Assembly: GCA_016293865.1 (NCBI GenBank)
Contig: JAEDDG010000001.1
Location: 79,367-143,366, forward strand
Reading direction: 5' to 3'
DNA length: 64,000 nt
Source of the DNA: Oscillospiraceae bacterium
GTDB lineage: Bacteria > Bacillota > Clostridia > Oscillospirales > Oscillospiraceae
Positions within the stretch are counted from its first letter, which is position 1. Every line of letters starts with the position of its first letter. Positions 22,550-30,900 of the stretch are shown in pieces. The translations under genes were made by a program, and so were the position numbers. The notes beneath the pieces were generated by a model, which saw nothing but the letters and a program-made list of their open reading frames with translations, ran no database searches and had not been told where the DNA came from.

Positions 22550-23440
22550 ATGACTAAAAAAGCATATCTTTACATTCTGACTGCGGCCGCCCTCTGGGGA
22601 TTCATGGGCGTCTTTCTCAAAATGCTCACCGCAGCCGGCTTTACCAGCATGCAGGCAGTTGCGGTCCGGGTCACACTGGCCGCGCTTCTGGTGGCCTTAT
22701 TTCTCCTGTTTAAAGACAGGAAGGCCTTTGTCGTCCACCCGAAGGATCTCTGGTGCTTCATCGGCAGCGGCATCGCCAGTCTGCTGCTGTTCAATATCTG
22801 CTATTTCAACGCCATCGCGCTCAGTTCCATGTCCGTAGCCGCTGTGCTTCTGTATACGTCGCCGGCCTTCGTCATGCTCCTGTCCGCGCTGATCTTCAGG
22901 GAAAAGCTGACAGGCCGCAAGCTCCTGTCCCTGGCCATGACGCTGGCCGGATGCGTTCTGGTCACCGGAATCATCGGCACCGGCGCCCACGTCACCTGGC
23001 AGGCGGCGCTTCTCGGCGTGGGCAGCGGCTTTTTCTATGCGCTGTACAGCATTTTCGGAAAATTCGCGCTGAAAAAATACGCCCCCGCCACGCTGACGCT
23101 GTACACATTCGTTTTTGCCGCCGCAGGCGCGATTCCCCTCAGCGGCATCCTCTCGCACCTGGAGCTGCTGCGCTCCGCACAGGCGATCGGCGGAACCGTG
23201 GGGCTTTCAGTCATGAGCTGCGTTTTGCCCTACATACTCTACACCACCGGCCTCAAATATGTCGAGGCGGGTAAGGCGGCTGTCATGGCCGCGCTGGAGC
23301 CGGTGGTCGCATCCATTCTCGGCATTGCGCTCTTTCATGACGACGCCACATTTACAAAAATTCTCGGCATCGTCCTGGTTGTCGCTGCAATCGTCATCGT
23401 CAACATCAGCAGGCCGAAAAAGCTCAGCGCCGCAGCCTGA
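22550..23440 (+). CDS. EamA/DMT superfamily transporter
   Basis: A 296-residue membrane protein with ten predicted helices in two EamA repeats (about residues 8-140 and 150-288). Features are ALWGFMGVFLKML at the start, YTSPAFVMLLSALIFREKL ending the first repeat and GLKYVEAGKAAVMAALEPVVA in the second. It probably exports a small metabolite such as an amino acid; the substrate is unknown. It is divergent from tetR and ends at a strong terminator. Confidence 0.9.
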   Translation: MTKKAYLYILTAAALWGFMGVFLKMLTAAGFTSMQAVAVRVTLAALLVALFLLFKDRKAFVVHPKDLWCFIGSGIASLLLFNICYFNAIALSSMSVAAVLLYTSPAFVMLLSALIFREKLTGRKLLSLAMTLAGCVLVTGIIGTGAHVTWQAALLGVGSGFFYALYSIFGKFALKKYAPATLTLYTFVFAAAGAIPLSGILSHLELLRSAQAIGGTVGLSVMSCVLPYILYTTGLKYVEAGKAAVMAALEPVVASILGIALFHDDATFTKILGIVLVVAAIVIVNISRPKKLSAAA

Positions 23441-23465
23441 CAAATGTCCGAACCTGGACATTTGT
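23440..23465 (+). repeat. Inverted repeat at the end of the EamA gene
   Basis: ACAAATGTCC and GGACATTTGT, perfect 10-bp arms with a 6-base loop, start at the last base of the stop codon. No T-run follows; the real terminator is at 23507. Confidence 0.5.
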
Positions 23466-23506
23466 CCGCTTTCAGACGGCTCCGGTCCCGGCCAACAGCA
23501 TAAAAC

Positions 23507-23538
23507 AGCGCGCCCGGCGTAAAACCGCCGGGCGCGCT
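23507..23538. terminator. Bidirectional terminator
   Basis: Perfect 12-bp arms (agcgcgcccggc / gccgggcgcgct) between the convergent EamA and acidic-protein genes, with A-rich sequence on one side and TTTCTCTGTT on the other. Confidence 0.82.
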
Positions 23539-23556
23539 TTCTCTGTTCAGATCTGA

Positions 23557-24123
23557 TTATTCGTCCTTCTTTTCCGGCTCTTCCGGCGCATCCGCGCAGC
23601 CGCACTCGACCCGGGTGACCTCTTCCGCGGTTGCCGCAGCAGACTCCGTCTCTGTGCAGCCGCAGCAGCAGGGTTCCTGCTCAGCTTCCGTCTTCGCGGC
23701 AGGCTCATCCGCGTCCGGAACATCCACAGGCTCATTTTCATTGAACGGCACGCTGCCAGCGTCTTCGGCAGGCGCCGCAGCCTGCGGCACGTCATCCTTC
23801 GCCTGCTCCTTCAGCTGTTCCTTCAGCTGCTCAATTTCTTTGCGCTTGGCAGCGATCCGCTCCGCAGCAACGCTGACGTCCGTGCAGAGCTGTGCCAGCG
23901 CCGGTTCGGGATCGTCCTTGTGGTGATTATAATACGCTTTGCCCAGTTCCTTGAAATCATTGCGCAGCAGATCCTTCTCGCTGGCAATCTCCGCTCTCAG
24001 CACAGCAATGCGGGCAACGCATTTCGTTTTATCCGCAACTTTCCGGGCAAAAACGATAGACTTGTCTGCAACTGTGCCGGCAGTCTCAGCTGCCGCTTTT
24101 TTGAATTCGTCAAAATTTGTCAC
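23557..24123 (-). CDS. Uncharacterised coiled-coil protein with acidic, cysteine-rich tail
   Basis: A 188-residue protein. Residues 1-110 are a charged helix, probably a coiled coil (AERIAAKRKEIEQLKEQLKEQ). Residues 112-188 are acidic and low in complexity and carry two cysteine clusters, CCCGC at 152-156 and CGC at 174-176, that look metal-binding. The N-terminus (MTNFDEFKKAAAETAGTVADK) recalls small clostridial proteins with a zinc-ribbon tail, but I do not recognise the family. It is last in the M16-M16-lgt operon, 51 bases after lgt. Confidence 0.8.
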   Translation of the reverse strand: MTNFDEFKKAAAETAGTVADKSIVFARKVADKTKCVARIAVLRAEIASEKDLLRNDFKELGKAYYNHHKDDPEPALAQLCTDVSVAAERIAAKRKEIEQLKEQLKEQAKDDVPQAAAPAEDAGSVPFNENEPVDVPDADEPAAKTEAEQEPCCCGCTETESAAATAEEVTRVECGCADAPEEPEKKDE

Positions 24124-24174
24124 AATCTGTCCCTCCTGAACTGTTTTTCGTGCCGGCGCGTCCGGCCCCGGTTG

Positions 24175-25260
24175 TTACTTCTCCTCAGAAGACGAGTCGT
24201 CCTTCAGATTTGTTCCGGTCTCATCCGGACTGCCCGTCTTTTCCTCCGTTTCAGGTTCTTCTTCATCTTCATCCACTTCAATTTCCACGTACTGGAACCT
24301 GTTCCCGTTTTCATCCACGCCCTCTTCAAGAATGACGCAGCGCTCTTCCTCCCGCTCAGGCTCAGCTTCCGCTGCCTGCGTATTGTCCGCATTTTCTTCG
24401 CCATGCTGCGCCGCGGCAGCACGGTCCACAAACAGAGGCTCTCCGAAATGCTTCATGCCATACAGCCACAGGAAAAGCAGCGCCGCAATGATGGAGGCCA
24501 CAGCAAACACAAGGTTGGCTTTAATGCCCGTGTTCCCTATGTAAATGCTCACATCCGGATGGCGCAGCAGCTCGCAGACCACGCGTCCGAAGCCGTACCA
24601 GATCACGTAAATGCCGAAAATCTGTCCGTCAAATTTCCGCTTCTTGGACATCTGATGCAGGACAATGAAGCCGATCAGATCCCACACCGACTCATACAGG
24701 AAGATCGGGTGCACATAAATTGTTCCGCTGCCGGTGGTCAGTCCCATCCGCAGGAAGAAATCGGTCTCCGTTCCGTAAACCTCACGGTTGACAAAATTGC
24801 CCCAGCGGCCGATGCACTGGCCGATAAACAGGCTGGGTGCGGCCAGATCCATCATCGCGCCGCAGGAGATTTTCTTTTTCCGGCAATAGAGCCAGACAAA
24901 AAGCACCACCAGCAGAAGGCCGCCGTAAATTGCGCTGCCACCGCTTTTGATGTCAATGATGTTCAGAAGCGTCTGCCCGACCGTATCGCCTTTGAAAAGG
25001 GAAAAATTATTCAGCACATAGAACAGCCGCGCGCCGACAACGGCTGACGGTACGCCGATGATGATCACATCCAGCACATTGTCAGCCGTCATGCCGAACT
25101 CTTTGGCGCGCTTGAGCGCATACAGCGCCGCAAGCAGGAAGCCCACAGCGATGATCACGCCATACCAGTAAATTCTGAAATTGCCGATTTCAAAATAACG
25201 GGACGGATTCAGGGAAAAGCTGTCGCCCAAAATCGGGAAAGTAATGGTTGCTCCGGACAT
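24175..25260 (-). CDS. lgt: Prolipoprotein diacylglyceryl transferase with acidic C-terminal tail
   Basis: A 361-residue membrane enzyme that transfers diacylglycerol from phosphatidylglycerol to the lipobox cysteine of prolipoproteins. The signature GRWGNFVNRE is near residues 151-160 and YVHPIFLYES follows; about seven membrane segments end near residue 270. After that comes a tail of about 85 mostly acidic residues that ordinary Lgt lacks. The start is the ATG at 25260, which sits six bases after AGGGTGA; the GTG at 25269 is part of that Shine-Dalgarno. It is third gene in the operon. Confidence 0.93.
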   Translation of the reverse strand: MSGATITFPILGDSFSLNPSRYFEIGNFRIYWYGVIIAVGFLLAALYALKRAKEFGMTADNVLDVIIIGVPSAVVGARLFYVLNNFSLFKGDTVGQTLLNIIDIKSGGSAIYGGLLLVVLFVWLYCRKKKISCGAMMDLAAPSLFIGQCIGRWGNFVNREVYGTETDFFLRMGLTTGSGTIYVHPIFLYESVWDLIGFIVLHQMSKKRKFDGQIFGIYVIWYGFGRVVCELLRHPDVSIYIGNTGIKANLVFAVASIIAALLFLWLYGMKHFGEPLFVDRAAAAQHGEENADNTQAAEAEPEREEERCVILEEGVDENGNRFQYVEIEVDEDEEEPETEEKTGSPDETGTNLKDDSSSEEK

Positions 25261-25296
25261 AAAAATCACCCTGTCTTTACTAAAAAATCTGATATG

Positions 25297-26568
25297 TCAC
25301 CGGGTTCCGCTGACAACAGACAATGCCAGCCGGTCAGCCGCCAGGTGTTCCCGCAGAAAAGCCGCCGCCTCATCCGGGCCGATGCTTTCAATGATCCGGC
25401 AGGCCTCAAACGGGTCATACCCGCGGAAATACCCCTGCGCCATAGTATAACACACATCATTAAAAGAATCCAGTCCGCGAAGCTGTTCGCCGATGGCGGC
25501 CTTCTTCAGCCGTTCAAACAATTCTGTGTCCAGACCCGCGCGCTCCACAGCCGCGGCCTGGGCCGTCACTTCCTGCACAACCGCGTCAGGGTCGCGGCTC
25601 TCGCCGCCGAAAAGCGCAAAGCTTGCGCCGGAATTGGACTCGAACTCCGTCAGAAACGTCTGGTTGATCAGCCCGTCCCTGTACAGGCGGGCATACAGCG
25701 CCGAGGACGGGCCCATCAGCGCCTTCAGCGCCAGATCCGCCGTCAGCTGCAGGCGCTGGGCAGCAGCGCCGGTCAGCGACACATCCGCCTTGGCGCCGGC
25801 CATAAAGAGCGGCTGGCTGACTTCCATCTCCCGCCGGTTCACCTTCCGGACCGGCGTCGGGCCGTCGTCCTTCCCGTAGTCGCGCACAGGGCGCTCGCCG
25901 CCTTCCACCGGCAGGATTTCCCGGGCAATGTCGGTAATCCGGCGGATATCCTGGTCGCCGGCCACGCACAGGACCATATTGGACGGGTTGTAGAACACCT
26001 TATGACAGTCATACAGCGTCTGCGGCGTAATTTCCGCAATGCTCTCCACCGTGCCGGCTACGCTGTCGCGCACGGGGTTTTCCCGATACAGGCTCTGCAG
26101 CAGGCCGTAGTACAGCGCATAATCCGGATCATCCTCCGTCATGCGGATCTCCTGGCCGATGATCCCCTGCTCCTTATCCACACTGGCCTGCATGAAATAC
26201 GGCGTGGAAACGAACCGCAGCAGCGTCCGCAGGTTTTCCTCAAACCGGCCGGTGCATTCGAAATAGTACGCCGTGATGAAGGAGCTGGTAAATGCGTTGG
26301 CCGAAGCGCCGGCCGCCGAAAGCGCCGTCAGCGCGTCGCCCTCCGGCATGTCAAACATCTTGTGCTCCAGAAAATGCGCAACGCCCGCCGGGGTATCCAC
26401 CCATTTTCCGCCCAGACGGAACCGGCGGTCAGCCCCGCCGTACCGCGTCGCGAAAAAGGCAGTGGACTTGTTGTAGCCCATCTTCCTGTCCACATAAATG
26501 GTCAGGCCGTTTTCCATTTGTTCGCGGCAAACGAACTCTCCGATGGCCGGATATTCCTTACTGCGCAT
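25297..26568 (-). CDS. M16 family peptidase (YmfH/YfmH-like)
   Basis: A 423-residue pitrilysin-family protein with the inverted zinc motif HFLEH (His65, Glu68, His69) and a downstream acidic stretch EQGIIGQEI that can supply the third ligand, so it should be an active metallopeptidase. In Bacillota the active and inactive M16 genes are paired (YmfH and YmfF types) and have been annotated as associated with elongation factor P modification; the actual substrate is unclear. Its ATG overlaps the end of the upstream M16 gene by 11 bases. Confidence 0.88.
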   Translation of the reverse strand: MRSKEYPAIGEFVCREQMENGLTIYVDRKMGYNKSTAFFATRYGGADRRFRLGGKWVDTPAGVAHFLEHKMFDMPEGDALTALSAAGASANAFTSSFITAYYFECTGRFEENLRTLLRFVSTPYFMQASVDKEQGIIGQEIRMTEDDPDYALYYGLLQSLYRENPVRDSVAGTVESIAEITPQTLYDCHKVFYNPSNMVLCVAGDQDIRRITDIAREILPVEGGERPVRDYGKDDGPTPVRKVNRREMEVSQPLFMAGAKADVSLTGAAAQRLQLTADLALKALMGPSSALYARLYRDGLINQTFLTEFESNSGASFALFGGESRDPDAVVQEVTAQAAAVERAGLDTELFERLKKAAIGEQLRGLDSFNDVCYTMAQGYFRGYDPFEACRIIESIGPDEAAAFLREHLAADRLALSVVSGTR

Positions 26569-27856
26569 CAGGCTCCGCCTCCTTTCCCGTCAGAAAATAC
26601 ACCGCATCGGGCCGGATGCCGGCGGCCGCCCTGATGATTTCATCTCTTGTCACACCGTCTGCCAGAGCCGCAAGCTCCTCCGGCGTGCACCGCAGGCCGG
26701 AAATTGCCTGCTCCAGATAATAATCCTCCAGACGGGTCTGGGCGTCAGACACCGTCTGCAGCGAGGTAATCAGTTCGCTTTTCGCGCTCTGAAGCTCGTC
26801 CTGCGTGAAATCGCCGGATTTCACCGCTTCCAGCTGGCGCAGGATTTCCGCCAGAGCCTCGTCGTATTTTCCGAATTCGATGCCGGAGGCCACCATCATG
26901 ATGCCCTTGTTCAGCTCCACCGCAGAACTGGCATAGTAGCACAGGCTCAGCCGCTCCCGCACGTTCCTGAAGAGCTTTGAGGTCACGCCGCCGCCGTAAA
27001 GCGTATTCAGCACGCGCAGGACAGCCACATTGGGCGCAGTCATCGTCTCGCCCAGGCGCAGGCCCAGCGTCAGCTTTCCCTGCGTTACATCCAGCGCTTC
27101 CCTGTAGCTGCGCAGCTCTTCTTTCACCGGCTGCAGGCGGATCTGTGTGGCCGGCATTCCGCCGCCGGAGCGCCGGGGCAGCGCAGACAGCGCCCCTGTG
27201 AGCGCCCGTTCCACCCGGTCCGGCTCCGCGCCGCCGCAGTAGAAAACCTCAATCGGTGCGGACGCCACCAGGTTCCGGTAATGCTTTGTCAGACCGGCAG
27301 CCGTGATTTTTTTCGCGCCCGCCTCTGTCCCCAGCTTCAAGGTGGCGAAGCGTTCGCCGGGACACATCACCTCAAACAAACGGCGCATGGCGTAAACGCC
27401 CTTGTCGTTCACAGTCGCACGGATTTCATTGATCAGGTTCTCCCGCTCGCTGTCCACATACGCGCCCAGAAGCTGTCCGCCCCGGGTCGCCGGATTGAGC
27501 AGGATCTCACCCAGCAGCGCCGCTGTATTTTCCAGTACATTTGCGCCGGCAGGCACAAAATCGTCGTCCACAAAATCCGCCCTGAAGCCCACGCACTGAA
27601 TCTCGCCCTTTTTCCGTACAAGCGGCTCAATCTGCACGCCGTACAGCCCGTCCATTACCGCGGCCAGGCTCTCCATATCCGGGTGGATGGCCGTGCCGCG
27701 GCGCAGAACGCTCGGCAGCAGCGCTGATTTTGCAGCGGTCTCGCGCTCCAGCCCAGTCAGCAGCGTAATGGAAAGACACGCCGTTTTGAATTTTCTCATA
27801 CGGACGCAGGTCAGACTCACATTGTGAGCAATCTGCCTGCGGCAAACTTCCTGCAT
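26558..27856 (-). CDS. M16 family protein without zinc motif (YmfF/YfmF-like)
   Basis: A 432-residue pitrilysin-fold protein lacking HxxEH, the usual inactive partner of the following gene. M16 features are GLYGVQIEPLVRKKGE and, in the second half, TLYGGGVTSKLFRNVRERLSLCYYASS, the conserved substrate-binding R-Y region of the family. The start is the ATG at 27856, 7 bases after GGAGG; a GTG at 27871 lies in the Shine-Dalgarno. The two proteins probably form one clam-shell enzyme. It is first gene of the operon. Confidence 0.88.
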   Translation of the reverse strand: MQEVCRRQIAHNVSLTCVRMRKFKTACLSITLLTGLERETAAKSALLPSVLRRGTAIHPDMESLAAVMDGLYGVQIEPLVRKKGEIQCVGFRADFVDDDFVPAGANVLENTAALLGEILLNPATRGGQLLGAYVDSERENLINEIRATVNDKGVYAMRRLFEVMCPGERFATLKLGTEAGAKKITAAGLTKHYRNLVASAPIEVFYCGGAEPDRVERALTGALSALPRRSGGGMPATQIRLQPVKEELRSYREALDVTQGKLTLGLRLGETMTAPNVAVLRVLNTLYGGGVTSKLFRNVRERLSLCYYASSAVELNKGIMMVASGIEFGKYDEALAEILRQLEAVKSGDFTQDELQSAKSELITSLQTVSDAQTRLEDYYLEQAISGLRCTPEELAALADGVTRDEIIRAAAGIRPDAVYFLTGKEAEPDAQ

Positions 27857-27909
27857 AGCTCTTTCCTCCACCTTCCGGCCGGGCCTTTTTCCGGCTCTTC
27901 GATATATTG

Positions 27910-27938
27910 ATTATACTACAAGCGCCGCGCCTTGGAAA
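27910..27938 (-). promoter_or_regulatory. Promoter of the M16-M16-lgt operon
   Basis: Minus-strand TTTCCA (27938-27933), 17 bases, consensus TATAAT (27915-27910). Confidence 0.6.
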
Positions 27939-27943
27939 TAAAA

Positions 27944-30900
27944 TTATTGTGAACAAACGCCCGTTTCCCGCCCCGGCGCGGTGCTGCTCCGCTGCTGGTT
28001 TTCACCCGCAGCCGGCGCAGAAAAGGACACTTCCGCACCGCCGGGCAGACGCGTGCCGGACGGCGCGCGGACAATCCGTCCGCTGCGCAGCTCAAGGCCC
28101 AGCAGCCCTTCCATGGCGGCCGTGTAGTACCAGCCCGCAGAGCCTGTATACCAGGTCCAGCCCGCCCGGCCCATATGCTCCGGCGACGCAGACACGTCCG
28201 CAGGCAGCACGTAGGGTTCAGCCTTGTAGACATCCTGGCCGCGGCTTTCCGGCAGCAGCGCCAGAAGCAGGCTGCGCCCCTCCTCTTCCATGCCGGACTG
28301 CAGCATGGCCAGGCCCAGCCATACGGCCGCGTGGGTATACTGCCCGCCGTTCTCCCGGAACCCCGGACAGTAGCCCCGGATATATCCGGGCCGCTGCGCG
28401 CCCGTATCAAACGGCGGCTCGAACAGGCGGACCACGCCGCTTTTTTCGTCGTAAAGCCGCCTCCAGGCGCTTTGCAGCGCCGTTTTCACCTTTTCCGGAT
28501 CTCCGCCGGCAAACGCCGCAAAGCTCTGGGCGACAGAGTCAATCCGGCATTCGTCATTTTCCGCCGCACCCAGAGGCATGCCGCTGTCATACCAGCCGCG
28601 CAGGTACCACTGCCCGTCCCAGGCATTTTCAGCAGCCGCCCGCAGTCCGGCAGCCGCCCTGCTGTAATCCGCCCCCGTCCGGGGACACAGCTCCGCCAGC
28701 GCGTCCAGCGTCAGCGCCGCAAACCAGGTCAGCCATACGCTCTCGCCGCGCCCATGCCGGCCCACGGCGTTCATGCCGTCGTTCCAGTCGCCGCCGCCCA
28801 TCAGGCAAAGTCCGTGGGCGCCCACGCCCCGGCGCAGCACCAGCTGCGCGGCGCGCTCGGCATGCTCCAGCACCGTCCCGGACGTGCCGGAAAAAGACGG
28901 CTTTTCATAGCGCTCTGTCTCTGTCTGCGCCAGCGGCTCGGAGGTCAGATAGGGCGCCTGCTCCCGAAGGATCGCTCTGTCCCCCGTCGCCCGGACATAC
29001 CGGCAAAGGACATATGGCAGCCAGAGCAGGTCGTCCGTATACCGGGTGCGCACGCCCTGATCCCCGCCGCCGGTCAGCGATTCATGCCACCAGTGCTGCA
29101 CATCGCCCTCGGCATACTGGTGGGCGCAGGCGCGCAGAACAGTCTCCCGGCAGAGCGCCGGCCATGTCCACAGCGCCGCGCAGGCATCCTGCAGCTGATC
29201 GCGGAAGCCGTAAGCGCCGCCGGCCTGATACAGGCCTGTTCTGCCCAGCATCCGGCAGGCGATCGTCTGATACAGCGCCCAGCCGTTGATATAGTGATCC
29301 AGCGCCGGGTACTGCGTCCGGATCCTGACCGGACAGACCGTCCGCGTCCAGAAATCCGCCGTCTCCTTCAGAAGCCTGCGGCAGACGTCCGCATTCAGTC
29401 CGGTCAGCGGTACGGCGCCGGACCCGGCGGCCAGCACCAGCGTCCGCGCCGCCGGATATTCCGCCGCCGCGCAGGGCCGCATGGTCCGGCCGAACACGCC
29501 GCGCATATCCGTCTGCGCGTCGTCCCGGCTACCGGTCATGCGCAGCGCCCTCTCCGACGCCGCCAGATAGAAATCCCCGGAAAAGCGCGGACTCCGGGCA
29601 GTCAGAACGCCGTCCTCTGCGGCTGTGAATACCGCCGACTCATCCCGGTCATCCGCTCCGAGAACCAGATCCGTGTAGTAGCCAATCCGGTCGCCTGCGC
29701 GGCAGTTTTCTGTTTCCACCAGCAGGAAGCGCGCATCGGTATCCCGCGGCACAAAGGCTGTTGTGCGGATTTTCCGGCCATCCGCTGTTTTTTCCCAACA
29801 GGCAAAGCCGAAGCCCCAGGTGACCCGGCAGGGATGTCCGTCTTCAGCCGCAAACAGGGACACGCGCCCGCCCTCGGCTTTCAGAAGCTCCAGCCGCTCT
29901 GTTCCCCGCTGGGTCAGCTGGTCGTTCAGCCAGCGGTTGATCCTGTTTTCCCGGGCATTCCGGTACCACATATGGCCGGTGCCGGCGTCCGTGGCCAAAA
30001 AGCCGAACCGGCCGTTCGTCAGCACATGGCTCCAGGCAGCCTCCGGCAGACGGCCGCGGACCTGAAAGACGAAGCGTCCGTCCGTCTTCCAGCTGTATGC
30101 GGGCGCTTCGCCGTCCGCTCTGCAGCCGCGCTCCGCAGCCGGCATTCTGCCCGGCCGGCGCAGCTCCTTTTCCGTTTCCGGCAGTACAAGACACCCGGCC
30201 GATTCCTCTGCGGCGGCAGCCGCGCCGGGATCTGTGAGATCCGCGAAATGGATGCCGCCCCGGGCGCCTTCAAGGCCGCTCAGGCCCATGGCAGACAAAA
30301 GCTCCGTAAGCCGGCGGCGGAGCTTCTGCCGGTAATCCCCGCCGTCCGGCATCAGAAGCAGCAGATCGTATGCAAAGCCGTTTTCGCGCAGGAATGCATG
30401 CTCTGCAATCAGATCCGCCGCGTCATCCGCCCTGCTTTCATCTGGGACATATGCCGTGAGCACGGGAAAATCCCCGGAGATCCCCAGCTTCCACAGCACA
30501 TCCCGGCCGCCGCCCGGCCGGTTCGATCCGACAGGCAGCAGAAGCGATGTCAGCCGCCCCATGGCCCTTGTTACGCTCTCTGCCGGCATATTCAATGCCG
30601 CGGCAGCGGCGTCCACGCGGCTGCAGCCCTGTCCCGCGCCCTCGCGAAGCAGCCGGCCGGCCGCTTCCCTGGCCTGATGCGCGCCGGGCGCGGGCGCCAG
30701 CGCGAACACCGTCCGGACCGGCCGCCCCGGTTCCAGCGTAACCGCCACCCGGGCCGCCGCAAAAAATTCTGGGGAAGCGCTGAAAAAGCGCAGCGGCTCC
30801 TCTTTTTCCGTCCCACTCCGGCCGAACACATCCATTCTGGAAGTACCGAACGACGCCGGCCGTGAACAGGCCAGGCACAGCGACAGTCCCTCCCGCCGTC

